NCBI GenBank assembly: GCA_947473045.1
Contig: CANJCO010000007.1
Location: forward strand, 56,319-120,318
Direction: 5' to 3'
Length of the DNA: 64,000 nucleotides
Origin: Myxococcales bacterium
GTDB taxonomy: Bacteria; Myxococcota_A; Polyangia; Polyangiales; Polyangiaceae
Positions within the stretch are counted from its first letter, which is position 1. The number at the start of each line of letters is the position of its first letter. The translations under genes were made by a program, and so were the position numbers. The notes beneath the pieces are model-generated. The model made no database searches. It was not told the DNA's origin and saw nothing but the letters and a program-made list of their open reading frames with translations. Positions 44,747 to 54,626 of the stretch are shown here, one piece after another.

Positions 44747-44971
44747 GCGCGCCAGACTTCTTTACGAGGCAATTGCTGCAGGTTTTCGCTCCCGCGGCTC
44801 GCGGCTGGCGGGCGCGTGGGTCGCGCTGGCGCACTTCGCCGTGTCCCGGGCGCCAGCGCGTCCCGCGGAGGATCGGCAGAGCGGTGGCGTGAGCCTCACG
44901 CGCCCTGCCGCCAGCGCGTCGTCACGTCGCTGCCGGTTGGCGACGGCCGCCGGCGACGCTAGCGTGATCCG

Positions 44972-46078
44972 ATGCTCACGATCCCGAACGGAATGGCGCG
45001 CGTACCCGACTTCGACGAGGCCCGATCGCTGCGCGGGCAGGCCGAGCGGCTTCGGAGCGTCGTGCGCGCGGCCGCGGGTCTGCGCGAGCGCTTCGCAGCG
45101 GGGGCGTCGGTTGTCGCGCTCCGAACCCTTCCGCTGACCACCTTGCCGTATCCAACGAAGTACGCGCTGCAAGGCGCGGCGGGATCGCTTTCGCCGTTCG
45201 TGCGTTTTACGCACCGCGCGACGCTCGTGCAGTTTCTTCAGGGCGGAGCGCTCAAGACCCTGCTCTTTAATCCTACCGACATCGAGGCGGCGCGCGCGAC
45301 GCCCTATTTCGCCGACATCGCGCGTCGGTTCGGGGCGCTCGAGCCGCTGCTGCAGAAGCGGTTTCCAACGCTCGAAGCGCAGCTCGCGTCGCTCGGCCTT
45401 GGCGTGGCTGACATCGACTACGTCGCGTTCGACCACTTCCACACGCAGGACCTGCGCGGGCAGCTCGGCACTGATGACGGCCTGCACCATGCGCGCTTTC
45501 CCAACGCGACGCTGCTGGCGCCGAAGCGCGAGTGGGACGACTGGCAGGACGTGCATCCGATGCAGCGCGCGTGGTTTATCAAAGACGGCCGGCGCGGGGT
45601 TCGCACCGATCGCGTGGCGTTGACCGATGCCGACCTGCTCCTCGGTGAGGGGGTGATGTTGGTGCGCACGCCGGGCCACACGGTGGGCAATCAAACTCTG
45701 TTTCTCAATACCGATTCGGGCGTCTGGGGCATCAGCGAAAATGGCACCTGCGCGGACAACTGGTCGCCGCGCGACAGCGCGATTCGAGGCGTCGCGTCGA
45801 CGGCGCGGGCGCAAGATCTGGACGTGCTCCTCAACGCCAACACGCCCGAGCGCGGCGGCGATCAGTATACGTCGATGATGCTCGAAAAGACGCTGGTCAG
45901 CCGCGTGAAGGCGGCGCCAACGTTCGTGCAGATGTTTCCGTCGAGCGAGATCACTGCGGGCGTGCTGATGCCGCTCAGGCCCACCTGGGTGCACCGGACG
46001 ATCGCCATGGGCACGGTATCGAAGCCGACGGCGACGCGCGCCGAGCCGGGCGCCGAGGTCAGCGCGGCTGGTGGCTGA
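44972..46078 (+). CDS. MBL-fold hydrolase-like protein
   Basis: A 368-residue protein with a metallo-beta-lactamase-like core. The metal motif appears as FDHFHTQD (HxHxxD pattern), followed by HxxG-like residues at LVRTPGHTVGNQT and a later Asp/His region. A long N-terminal segment (about 130 residues) and the GVWGISENG strand are not standard for lactonases or glyoxalase II. The substrate is unknown, and I cannot exclude a non-catalytic MBL homologue. It overlaps the end of the convergent 94-residue gene by 20 bases. Confidence 0.65.
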   Translation: MLTIPNGMARVPDFDEARSLRGQAERLRSVVRAAAGLRERFAAGASVVALRTLPLTTLPYPTKYALQGAAGSLSPFVRFTHRATLVQFLQGGALKTLLFNPTDIEAARATPYFADIARRFGALEPLLQKRFPTLEAQLASLGLGVADIDYVAFDHFHTQDLRGQLGTDDGLHHARFPNATLLAPKREWDDWQDVHPMQRAWFIKDGRRGVRTDRVALTDADLLLGEGVMLVRTPGHTVGNQTLFLNTDSGVWGISENGTCADNWSPRDSAIRGVASTARAQDLDVLLNANTPERGGDQYTSMMLEKTLVSRVKAAPTFVQMFPSSEITAGVLMPLRPTWVHRTIAMGTVSKPTATRAEPGAEVSAAGG

Positions 46079-46343
46079 ACCAGTAGGCGCTGACCGCTAC
46101 GAGCACGCCGAGCGCCAGCAAAAATAGCCATTTCATCGCAGGATCGGGCCGGGTTCGCGCGATTAGCGCCTCGGCCGACGCGCGCACTTCGAAGTTGGAC
46201 GCCTCGCGGGCGAGCGCGGGGCCTACGCGCTGCACCGAGCGGTAGTCGCCGGCTTCGAAGGCGCGCTCCAGCTCGCTCAACCGGTTGTTGTCGGGACCCG
46301 GGCTCACCGCTGCAAGCTTGCCACACGCGCCCGCCGGCGTCAC
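46059..46343 (-). CDS. Small tail-anchored membrane protein
   Basis: A 94-residue protein with a soluble, helix-rich N-terminal domain (SELERAFEAGDYRSVQ, then REASNFEVRASAEALIA, resembling a TPR-like helix) and one C-terminal TM segment (WLFLLALGVLVAVSAYWF). It starts at a GTG that overlaps the stop of the ABC exporter gene, so it should be cotranslated and may be its partner. No family is known to me. Confidence 0.6.
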   Translation of the reverse strand: MTPAGACGKLAAVSPGPDNNRLSELERAFEAGDYRSVQRVGPALAREASNFEVRASAEALIARTRPDPAMKWLFLLALGVLVAVSAYWFSHQPR

Positions 46344-48166
46344 GCGTGGGCGGCTGCGCGGGCAGGGGGCGGATCGTCCTGATAGCCCTGAGCCTGAAGC
46401 GCGAACATGGTCGCGTAGCGTTCGCCCCGCGCCACGAGCTCGCCGTGCGTGCCCGACTCGACCACGCTCCCGCCTTCGATGACCACGATGCGATCGGCGA
46501 GCCGCGCAGTGGGGAAGCGATGCGAAATCAGGATGCTCGTCTTGCCCCGCGTCAGGGCGCGAAAGCGCTCGAAGACCGCGTGCTCAGCCTCGGCGTCGAG
46601 GGCCGACGTGGGCTCATCGAGCACCAGAATGTCAGCCTCTTCGCGCATAAAGGCGCGGGCCAGCGCGATCTTCTGCCACTGGCCGCCCGACAGCTCGACG
46701 CCGTCCTTGAACCATTTGCCCAGCGGCGCATCGAGCCCTCCCTTTGCGCCCGCCACCACGTCGCCCGCCCCGGCCTGGGCCACCGCGCGCTCGACCTGCG
46801 GCCGTTCGCCGATGGCCTCGACGCTGCCGACGCCGACGTTCTCGGACAGGGGCAGTTGGTATTGATTGAAATCTTGAAAGATGACCCCGATGCGCGCGCG
46901 CAGCGCCGGAAGCGCCCACTGCGCGAGATCGATCCCGTCGAGCAGCACGCGACCTTCGGTTGGCGAATACAGGCGAGTAAGCAGCTTGATGAAGGTGGTC
47001 TTGCCGGCGCCGTTGCGCCCCACGATCGCGAGGCTCTCGCCCTCGGGGATGAAAAGATTGATGTCGCGAAGGGCCCAGCGGTCTGTGCCCGAATAGCGAA
47101 ATCCGACGCCCTCGAACCGCACCCCGCGCTCGCTGCCCGCGGGTCGTGAAACCGGTGACAGCGGCGGCGGCGAAGTGCCCGTTTCGAAGTCGAGAAAGGC
47201 AAACAGGTTTGACATGTAAAGGTTGTCCTCGAACATGCCCCCGAAGCCTGAAAGCAGCGATTGAAAGGCCTGCTGGCCCTGCCGAAACGCCACCATGTAG
47301 AGCGTCATTTCCCCCAGGCTGATGCGCCCGCGCGCCGCGGCGAGGGCCATCGCCGCATAACAGCCGTAGAAGCTCACCGTCGCGAGCAGCGACAGGGCGT
47401 AGGCCCAGCCCGACCTGCGCGTGGCGAGCCGCCAGTCCTCGCCAAAGAAGCGCTCGCCCAGCTCGCGGTACCGGCCGAGAAACAGCGGCACCAGACCAAA
47501 GAGCTTCATCTCTTTTGCGTGCTGGTCGTTCGCGAGGGCGTATTCGAGATACATCAGTCGACGCGATTCGGCAGACCGCCAGTTGCGGATGCGAAACGAC
47601 TGACCGGAAAAGCGCACTTCGGCGACCGTGGACGGGACGGCTGCGAGGCCCAGCACCAGCACGGCCCACGCGCCGTATCCGAGCAAAAACGACGCGTAGC
47701 CGGCGAGCGTAAGGGCGCTCTGCACCAGACCGAAGCTGCGCGTGACCATCGACAGCGGACGCACGCTCGCTTCTCGCCGTGCCCGGGTGAGCTTGTCATA
47801 CAGCTCGGGATCTTCGAAGTGCGTCAGCTCGAGCGTGCCCGCCTTTTCGAGAATGGATAGATTGATATCGAGCGACAGTCGCGCGCCAAGCACCGAGCGC
47901 AGCAGGCCTTGGGCTTGCGAGGCGAGCGCCAGGGCCGCCACGAGCCCAAGCTCAACGACGACCCATCGGAGCGCGGTCGCCTCGGAGCGCGCGACCACGG
48001 CGTCGACTATGCGCTTGCCGGCCCACGCCATGCCGAGCGGCAGGCCCGCCGACGCAAGCGCGCCCGCAGCCAACGCGACGGTCATGGCGCGGGACGAGCG
48101 CCACACCAGCGCAGTGGTGCGCGGCACGTAGGCGAACGCGCTGAGGGCGGAGCGTGGGGACCACAA
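46340..48166 (-). CDS. ABC exporter (fused membrane and ATPase domains)
   Basis: A 608-residue half-transporter with about six TM helices in residues 1-330 and an ATPase domain in 350-590. Motifs: Walker A VGRNGAGKTTF, Q-loop IFQDFNQYQ, signature LSGGQWQK, Walker B DILVLDEPTSALD, and switch His in SILISHRFPTARLAD. It belongs to the MsbA/lipid-peptide exporter group, working as a homodimer. Substrate unknown. Its stop overlaps the start of the 94-residue membrane protein. Confidence 0.86.
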   Translation of the reverse strand: MWSPRSALSAFAYVPRTTALVWRSSRAMTVALAAGALASAGLPLGMAWAGKRIVDAVVARSEATALRWVVVELGLVAALALASQAQGLLRSVLGARLSLDINLSILEKAGTLELTHFEDPELYDKLTRARREASVRPLSMVTRSFGLVQSALTLAGYASFLLGYGAWAVLVLGLAAVPSTVAEVRFSGQSFRIRNWRSAESRRLMYLEYALANDQHAKEMKLFGLVPLFLGRYRELGERFFGEDWRLATRRSGWAYALSLLATVSFYGCYAAMALAAARGRISLGEMTLYMVAFRQGQQAFQSLLSGFGGMFEDNLYMSNLFAFLDFETGTSPPPLSPVSRPAGSERGVRFEGVGFRYSGTDRWALRDINLFIPEGESLAIVGRNGAGKTTFIKLLTRLYSPTEGRVLLDGIDLAQWALPALRARIGVIFQDFNQYQLPLSENVGVGSVEAIGERPQVERAVAQAGAGDVVAGAKGGLDAPLGKWFKDGVELSGGQWQKIALARAFMREEADILVLDEPTSALDAEAEHAVFERFRALTRGKTSILISHRFPTARLADRIVVIEGGSVVESGTHGELVARGERYATMFALQAQGYQDDPPPARAAAHA

Positions 48167-48334
48167 GGCCGGCGCAACATAAGGCGGGCCGCGCGGTTCG
48201 TCACTGGCGCAGGCGCGCGATTGGCTGCACTCCGCAAGTTTCGCGCGCGGCTGCGTCGCCGCGGGCGGGCCACAAACGCAGCGCTACGGTGCGTGTCAGC
48301 CGCACGAAACGAAAAAAGAACCGGGGGGCCGAAC

Positions 48335-49288
48335 ATGTCGCGACACGATTGGTTTACGCGCGAAGAACGCGCGCAGTTCTGGGACGATGACATCTCGCTG
48401 TTCGAGGCCGCGCACGCGCGTCTCGAGGCAGAACGCGAGCAGCTGCCCGACAAGCCCGAGGAGACCACGCTCGCAACGGTGCGCGCGCTCTGGCACCTCG
48501 CCAGCGGCGTTCACGTGTCGGCCCGCCGCGCGACCCGCGAGCCGCTGCGGTCGCTCGATCCGCCGCAGCGCAGCACGTTCGGGTCGCTCGTGGCGCGGCG
48601 CCTCGAAGGCGTGCCGCTTCCGCACTTGACCGGTCGTCAGTGCTTCATGAATCTTGAGATGATCGCCGGGCCGGGAGCGCTCATCCCGCGCGCCGAAACC
48701 GAGCTGCTCGCGCGCGCCGCGATCGACCTCACCAGTCGCCTGTCTCCCGACGCTCCGCTGCTCGTCCTCGACGTGTGCACTGGCGCCGGCAACGTGGCCT
48801 TGGCTATAGCCCACGCGTCTCCCGACGCCTGTGTGGGAGCGGCCGACCTGTCGCCCGACGCCGTGGCGCTCGCGCGCGAAAACGTCGCACATCTCGGAAT
48901 GGCCGGCCGCGTTGTCGTGCAGCAGGGCGATCTGCTCGCGCCGTTCGATACCCGGCAGCATGTTGGCAGGGCTGACCTGATCACCTGTAATCCGCCCTAT
49001 ATCTCTACGAGGCGCGTATCGGCAATGCCCAAAGAGACTGCGAAGCACGAGCCGACGCTCGCGTTCGACGGCGGTCCGCTGGGACTGCGCGTGCTGCAGC
49101 GCTTCATCCGTGAGGCCCCGCGATACCTCAAGCCGGGAGGCTGGATGGTATTCGAGGTGGGTCTTGGACAGGGTGAGCCGATGCTTAAACGTATGGAGTC
49201 GACGGGGGCGTTCGAATCGGTGGAGTCGGTGCGTGACGCCGCCGGAGATGTGAGGGTCATCATGGCGAGGCAGGGCGCCGCGGCGTAG
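48335..49288 (+). CDS. HemK/PrmC-like protein N5-glutamine methyltransferase
   Basis: A 317-residue methyltransferase. The N-terminal helical region ends with PLPHLTGRQCFMNLEMIAGPGALIPRAETELL, the typical HemK connector; the SAM fold follows with LDVCTGAGNVALAI (motif I), the acidic motif AADLS, and the NPPY motif in ITCNPPYIS. PrmC methylates the Gln of the GGQ motif in release factors; a related PrmB-type target is also possible. No prfA is adjacent, so the target is inferred. The start at 48335 has no strong ribosome binding site and an in-frame open region lies upstream. Confidence 0.75.
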   Translation: MSRHDWFTREERAQFWDDDISLFEAAHARLEAEREQLPDKPEETTLATVRALWHLASGVHVSARRATREPLRSLDPPQRSTFGSLVARRLEGVPLPHLTGRQCFMNLEMIAGPGALIPRAETELLARAAIDLTSRLSPDAPLLVLDVCTGAGNVALAIAHASPDACVGAADLSPDAVALARENVAHLGMAGRVVVQQGDLLAPFDTRQHVGRADLITCNPPYISTRRVSAMPKETAKHEPTLAFDGGPLGLRVLQRFIREAPRYLKPGGWMVFEVGLGQGEPMLKRMESTGAFESVESVRDAAGDVRVIMARQGAAA

Positions 49289-49394
49289 CGCAGCAAGCCG
49301 GCGCGCCGGTCGGGGGTCGCCTGGCTGAACTTCGCGCCGAGCGTCGCCGGGCGGGCGTAAAGACCCCGCCGGGCGGTGCGTGTACAATCGATTG

Positions 49395-51470
49395 ATGTCC
49401 CTGCCCGTCGGCACCCCTGCGTTCGTATTCAGCCTCGCGGCGATCGTCGCCGTCTGCCCTTCGTGCAGCCTCTCGCAACCCGCGCCGGTGCGCGCGTGGT
49501 TCGTCGCGCCGGCGACGCTCGAGCAGCTGAGCGAGGCGTCGTTTCTCGACCACCCGTGGCCGAGCGATGCGCGCCGTGAGGCCGACGGCACGATTCGCGT
49601 CGAGGGCCTCTACAACCCGACGCACAACCCGATCGTCGCGTCGTATGTTGGCGTCACGAAGTCGCTGCTGCGCGGGTTCTCGCCGACGGCCGCCGCCTAC
49701 CTGCGCTTCGACGGCGCGCTCGATCCCACCTCGCTTCCGGCGACACCCCCCGGCAGCCTCTCTGTCGACGCTGCGGTGCAGCTCATCGATGTCGACGAGG
49801 CGTCGCCCGAGCGTGGGCAGCGCAAGCTTGTGGAGTGGCACTGGCAAGCGAACGACGGAGTCTACTGGCAGCAAAATACGCTCGCTGTGGCCCCGGCACG
49901 CGGATATCCGCTTCGGGCCAATACGCGATATGCCATTATCGTGACCAATCAGGTACGCGGAGCCGGCGGGGCCGCTGTGCTGCCGAGCGACGACCTGCGC
50001 CGGGTGCTGGGCCTGACGGGCGGCTCTGCCGCTTCGGACGCAGTCGCGGCTGCGTTTCGGCCCGCGCTCGCGGCCCTCGATTCGCTGGGGGTCGGGCGTC
50101 CGACGCTCGTGCATCTCACGGCCTTCACGACGGGCGATCCGGTCGGCGAGCTCTTCTCGATTGCCGACGACGTGCGCAGCCTCGTGCCTGCGCCGACTGC
50201 TGCTGCGGCGAGCTGGGCGGCCAAGGAAGTGCGCGGCCGGTATGACGTTTACGAGGGTGTATACGGGCCCGCGCCGAACTATCAGTCGGGCGATCTCTCC
50301 ACCGGGTTTGATCACGAAGGTGGCGGCTTCGTATTCGACGCGCAGGGGCACGCGGTCTTGCAGAGCACCTTCGATATGCGCTTTACGCTCGTGGTGCCGA
50401 ATGCCTATTTGTGTCCGCCGCCTGCTGCCGGCTATCCGGTTGTGCTCTACGCGCACGGAACGGGAGGCGATTACCGTTCGATCGTGAACGAAGGACACCC
50501 GGTGGGCGATACGCTCGCCCAGCAGTGTCTCGCCTCGATGGGCGTCGACCAGATTTTTCATGGCGTTCGCCCGGGTGCGCCTCCGTCGGGCACTCCCCGG
50601 GCGGCGGCCGAGGGCATCACCGAGCTGCGGTTTTTCAACTTGAACAACCCGATCGCCGCGCGCACCAACGGGCGCCAGGGGGCCATCGACGTGGTGCAGC
50701 AGGCGCGCCTGTTCACCGAGTCGAAGCTGAGCGTTCCTGCGAATGATGGCGGCGGTAATCCTCTGTCGAGAACGGGAAAGCCGATCGCGTTCGATCCTTC
50801 GCGGGTGCTTTTTTTCGGCCATTCGCAGGGCGGAGTGAACGGTCCCCTCTTTCTCGCGGCCGATCCCCAGTCGCGGGGCGGCGTGCTCAGCGGCGCGAGC
50901 GGAATGATCACTGTTGCGCTGCTCGAAAAGACCCAGCCCACTCCCAGCGTGGCGGGGGCCGTCCGCGCGCTGCTCGGCCTGAGCGCGAGTGACTACGACC
51001 AGGAGCTCGGCGCATTTCATCCGGTCATCAACCTGGCGCAAATGCTCGTCGATACGACCGATCCGATTAATTATATGCCCTACATCATATCGCATCCGCG
51101 AAGGGGCATGCTGCCCAAGAGCATCTACCAGACCGAGGGCATTGGCGACGACGGCGTCGGCGACAGCTACGCGCCGCCGCACGGCATCGAGTACGCGTCG
51201 GTCGCGATGGGGCTGCCGCGTCAGCTGCCGGGCGTGCGCCCGATCGACGCCGCGTCGTGGAGCGGGATTGGTGACGTCGCGATTGGCGCGGGCGGCCTGA
51301 GTGGCAATTTGGGCGGCGGCCTCGCGAGCGGCGTTCTCGCGCAGTTTCCCCCTGCGCCGGGCAGCGACGGCCATTTCGTCGTGTTTGACGTGCCCGAGGC
51401 GCGCCTGCAGGCGTCGGTCTTTTGCCGCAACCTCGCGGGCGATCCAAAGGGACGCGTTCCGGCGCTGTAG
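49395..51470 (+). CDS. Large secreted alpha/beta-hydrolase-like protein
   Basis: A 691-residue protein with a hydrophobic signal (AFVFSLAAIVAVCPSC, a possible lipobox). The N-terminal half has short hydrophobic strands (QLIDVDEASP, WHWQANDGVYW) resembling a beta-domain. The C-terminal half has an alpha/beta hydrolase nucleophile elbow, GHSQGGVNG (about residue 475), preceded by VVLYAHGTGGDY (oxyanion region) and followed by plausible acid and His positions. The fold suggests a secreted esterase or lipase; the substrate is not identifiable. It ends 12 bases before the convergent UbiD gene. Confidence 0.65.
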   Translation: MSLPVGTPAFVFSLAAIVAVCPSCSLSQPAPVRAWFVAPATLEQLSEASFLDHPWPSDARREADGTIRVEGLYNPTHNPIVASYVGVTKSLLRGFSPTAAAYLRFDGALDPTSLPATPPGSLSVDAAVQLIDVDEASPERGQRKLVEWHWQANDGVYWQQNTLAVAPARGYPLRANTRYAIIVTNQVRGAGGAAVLPSDDLRRVLGLTGGSAASDAVAAAFRPALAALDSLGVGRPTLVHLTAFTTGDPVGELFSIADDVRSLVPAPTAAAASWAAKEVRGRYDVYEGVYGPAPNYQSGDLSTGFDHEGGGFVFDAQGHAVLQSTFDMRFTLVVPNAYLCPPPAAGYPVVLYAHGTGGDYRSIVNEGHPVGDTLAQQCLASMGVDQIFHGVRPGAPPSGTPRAAAEGITELRFFNLNNPIAARTNGRQGAIDVVQQARLFTESKLSVPANDGGGNPLSRTGKPIAFDPSRVLFFGHSQGGVNGPLFLAADPQSRGGVLSGASGMITVALLEKTQPTPSVAGAVRALLGLSASDYDQELGAFHPVINLAQMLVDTTDPINYMPYIISHPRRGMLPKSIYQTEGIGDDGVGDSYAPPHGIEYASVAMGLPRQLPGVRPIDAASWSGIGDVAIGAGGLSGNLGGGLASGVLAQFPPAPGSDGHFVVFDVPEARLQASVFCRNLAGDPKGRVPAL

Positions 51471-51482
51471 CGGTCGGGCCGA

Positions 51483-53306
51483 TCAGAACAGCCCGGCGAG
51501 CGGCCCACCCCTTGCTGCGAGGTCGTCGACGCGGCGGCTGACCGCTGGGTCCTCGACGAGCGGCGGGGCGTGATGCGGCTTGATGCGGGCATCGATGACC
51601 ACGCTGCCGCGGCAGCCCCACGCTTTGTCGCGCACGAACGCGCCGATGCCGCGTACGTCGATTGCAGGATTGCTTCGGGTGAAGGTCACCCACAGAAAGT
51701 TGCTGGCGGTTCTGGCCGCAAATTCCGAGTCGTCGACGAGCACGATGAGCGGCAATCCCGAAAATGACGGCTCATCGTAAGCGGCGCAGAATCGTTCTGC
51801 GCTCTCGCCGCCGTCGAACGGAGGCGCGGTCACCACCACAACGCCCGGTATCGCGACGCGCGGTGCGCTGAAGCCGGCAGGAAGCGTCAGCGAAGCAGGG
51901 AGCGACGTGGCCAGTGTGCGACGCTTTTCGCCAGCCGCCGCAATCACGACTTTCGAACCTTGATTGAGGCCCGATCCCGAATAGTCGAGCGTATCGATGG
52001 TCGTATTGCAGAAAAAGTGCAAGTCGCGGGTAGTGTCGACGCGCTCGAGCACGTGCCGAAAGTAGGCCACGATATCGTGAATGTCGAGGTCGGGCGCGTC
52101 CTGCTCGGCGGCGATAATCAGGTATTTCGCGAGTGACATCTGGCCTTGTCCCAGGATGGCGCTGGCTTGCGTCAGCAGCTCCATCGGGCGCCTCTCGCGG
52201 GCATAGGGCACATAGCGCTCGCTGCCGATCGCGAGCAAAAGCGGGTGCACGCCCGCTGCGTCGACCGCGTGCACGGCCTTCACGCCGGGCAGCACGGTGG
52301 GCACGAGCGGCCCGGTGATGGCGTGAATCAGCTGGCCGAACGCCGTGTCTTCCTGCGGCGGTCGACCCACGACCGTAAACGGCCATATTGCGCCTTCGCG
52401 GTGATGCACGCGCTCGACGTGCAAAACAGGGAAGTCGTGCGTAAGCGAATAATAGCCAAGGTGATCGCCAAACGGGCCCTCGGGCTTGGTTTCGTTTGGC
52501 TCGATCCAGCCTTCGATGCAGAAGTCGGCGTCGGCGTGCACATAAGGCCCTGCGGGCGAGCGCGCGAGGCGAACGGCGCGCGCTCCGAGGGCGCCGGCGA
52601 ACGCGATCTCCGGCAGCCCCTCGGGCAAGGGCATGACGGCGGCGACGGTCATCGAGGGTGGGCCGCCGACGAACACGCTCACGCGCAGGCGCTCGCCTCG
52701 CCTCCCTGCCGCCGTGTGGTGCACGCCGAGCCCGCGGTGAAGCTGATAGTGCAGGCCCGCCTCGCGATCGGGCGCGTACTGGTTTCCGGCCAGCTGCACG
52801 CGGTACATGCCGAGGTTGGAGCGCGCCCAGCCCGGCGCGTCGGGGTCTTCGCTGTAGACCTGCGGCAGGGTGACGAACGGCCCTCCGTCGCGCGGCCACG
52901 AGGTGATCTGCGGGAGGCGCGAGAGGGTGGTCGCGTGGGCGTAGACTGCCGGCTTCGACACGAAGCGCGGCAGCAAGTGCGTCGCGGCGAGCGGAGCGCG
53001 GGCCGCGAGCAGGGGAGCGCGCCACAGCGAAGCAGGGTCGGCCTTGCCCATCACGAGCGCGCGCACGCCCTCGAGGCCATCGCGAAAGATGTATTTTGCA
53101 CGCTCCAGGGTGCCGAACAGGTTCGAGACGGCGGGAAAATCGCAGCCGCTGAGGCGCGAGAACAAAATCGCGGGGCCGCCCGCGGCATACACGCGGCGCT
53201 GAATTTCTGCGGCCTCGAGGCAGGGATCGATCGGCGTGTCGATGCGCACCAGCATGCGCTTTCGCTCGAGGTCGCTCACGCACTCAGTCAGCGACGCATA
53301 ACTCAT
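51483..53306 (-). CDS. UbiD-family decarboxylase
   Basis: A 607-residue (prenylated-FMN) decarboxylase. Motifs: ITSWPRDGGPFVTLPQVY, NLGMYRVQLAGN, EIAFAGALGA and EGPFGDHLGYYSLTHDFPVLHVERVHHRE with ExxxD-like catalytic residues. Size and motifs are typical of the UbiD group, which decarboxylates 4-hydroxybenzoate-like or polyprenylated phenols. UbiX, which makes the cofactor, is not in the window. No ubiquinone or aromatic cluster surrounds it, so the substrate is unknown. It is divergent from the second GGDEF gene. Confidence 0.87.
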   Translation of the reverse strand: MSYASLTECVSDLERKRMLVRIDTPIDPCLEAAEIQRRVYAAGGPAILFSRLSGCDFPAVSNLFGTLERAKYIFRDGLEGVRALVMGKADPASLWRAPLLAARAPLAATHLLPRFVSKPAVYAHATTLSRLPQITSWPRDGGPFVTLPQVYSEDPDAPGWARSNLGMYRVQLAGNQYAPDREAGLHYQLHRGLGVHHTAAGRRGERLRVSVFVGGPPSMTVAAVMPLPEGLPEIAFAGALGARAVRLARSPAGPYVHADADFCIEGWIEPNETKPEGPFGDHLGYYSLTHDFPVLHVERVHHREGAIWPFTVVGRPPQEDTAFGQLIHAITGPLVPTVLPGVKAVHAVDAAGVHPLLLAIGSERYVPYARERRPMELLTQASAILGQGQMSLAKYLIIAAEQDAPDLDIHDIVAYFRHVLERVDTTRDLHFFCNTTIDTLDYSGSGLNQGSKVVIAAAGEKRRTLATSLPASLTLPAGFSAPRVAIPGVVVVTAPPFDGGESAERFCAAYDEPSFSGLPLIVLVDDSEFAARTASNFLWVTFTRSNPAIDVRGIGAFVRDKAWGCRGSVVIDARIKPHHAPPLVEDPAVSRRVDDLAARGGPLAGLF

Positions 53307-53399
53307 GATGCGCTGAATCTAGGAAAGCCGGGACGGCTTGCCCAGCCTGCTCGTCGGTGTACGCTGAAAGTTCAAGCGGATCTCGCCGGAGGCATTCAC

Positions 53400-54530
53400 G
53401 TGGCATTCTTCTTCAAGCGCACCCCTCCGCCTCCTTCGAGCCAGCCGCCGCCCGCGGCGCCCGAGAAGACCTCCGAGCCGCCTGCCGATATGCTCTCGCC
53501 CGAGCACGAGCTCGAGACGGCCGTAGAGTCGGCGGCCGAGCTGGTTCGCGCGCTCGGACAGGGCGGCTTCGACACCGACGATCTTCCTGCGGCGACGCTC
53601 GCGCAGCAGTGCGAAGCGTGGGCGCAGCACCTGCTGATTTACGCCGAGGCGCCCGAGCTCGGCGCGCAGAAGGGCGTCAAGCCGAAGCGTCAGTGGCGAG
53701 CGCTGGTGCGGTTCGTGTCGCAGCGCAGAAAATCCGAGCAGCGCTTCGTGACGCAGTCGCAGTCGACGCTGCGCGACGCCGTGTGGACCTTCGTGCGAAC
53801 GCTCTCGCGCGTGCTGACGACCGACCGCGGCGCCGACGAGCGGGTCGCCTCGCAGCTCAGTCGCCTGCGCACCGCCGCCACGAGCCCGTCGCCCGATGAG
53901 CTTCGCCGCGAGGTGTCGTTCGCTGTCGACGCCATCGAAGAGGTCATGCGCGAGCGGCAGGAGATCGCGGCGCAGCAGGCGAAGGAGATCGCGACCCGCA
54001 TGAAGTCGCTGACGGTGGAGCTCGAGGAAGCGCGGCGCGAAGGCGCAGTCGACGCCCTCACCAAGGTGCCCAACCGCCGCACGTTCGACGAGCACGTCGA
54101 GCGCGTCGCCGATCTCGCGACGGTGGTGGGCGCGCCCGCGACGCTCATCATGCTCGACATCGACGCGTTCAAATCGATCAACGACACCTTCGGACATCCC
54201 GCGGGCGACGCGGTGCTGCGCAACGTGGCCGACGCGGTTTCACGCATCTGCAAGCGCAAGGGTGATCTGGTGGCGCGTTACGGAGGCGAAGAGTTTGCCG
54301 TAGTGCTGTCGGACACCTCGCTCGAAGACGCGTGCGTGCTGGCGGGCCGCACGCAGGCTGCGATCCGCGCGGTGAGGGTCGGCGAGGGCGACAGCGCACG
54401 GAGCGTGACGGCGTCGTTCGGCGTGGCGCTGATCACGCCGGGCGAGACGGCGTCCGCGTGGATCGCCCGCGCCGACGCGGCGCTCTATGTCGCGAAGGCC
54501 AGCGGCCGCGATCGGGTCGAGGTCGGCTGA
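53400..54530 (+). CDS. Soluble diguanylate cyclase
   Basis: A 376-residue protein. The GTG at 53400 follows a GGAGG Shine-Dalgarno sequence by seven bases. Residues 1-40 are Pro-rich. A helical domain (about 45-205) leads into an amphipathic coiled coil and then the GGDEF domain with GGEEF in RYGGEEFAVVL, preceded by the I-site RKGD. This resembles myxobacterial cyclases with a long signalling helix. It is the second intact c-di-GMP synthase in the window, and no phosphodiesterase is nearby. Confidence 0.88.
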   Translation: MAFFFKRTPPPPSSQPPPAAPEKTSEPPADMLSPEHELETAVESAAELVRALGQGGFDTDDLPAATLAQQCEAWAQHLLIYAEAPELGAQKGVKPKRQWRALVRFVSQRRKSEQRFVTQSQSTLRDAVWTFVRTLSRVLTTDRGADERVASQLSRLRTAATSPSPDELRREVSFAVDAIEEVMRERQEIAAQQAKEIATRMKSLTVELEEARREGAVDALTKVPNRRTFDEHVERVADLATVVGAPATLIMLDIDAFKSINDTFGHPAGDAVLRNVADAVSRICKRKGDLVARYGGEEFAVVLSDTSLEDACVLAGRTQAAIRAVRVGEGDSARSVTASFGVALITPGETASAWIARADAALYVAKASGRDRVEVG

Positions 54531-54626
54531 GGCCGTTTCCTTCTGTAAATTTCTCGCGCGGCCCCCGCGTTGTGTACTCTTCACGAAGCCGCAGGCTCGA
54601 TCGAGCCGCGCTTGGAGGATACGACG

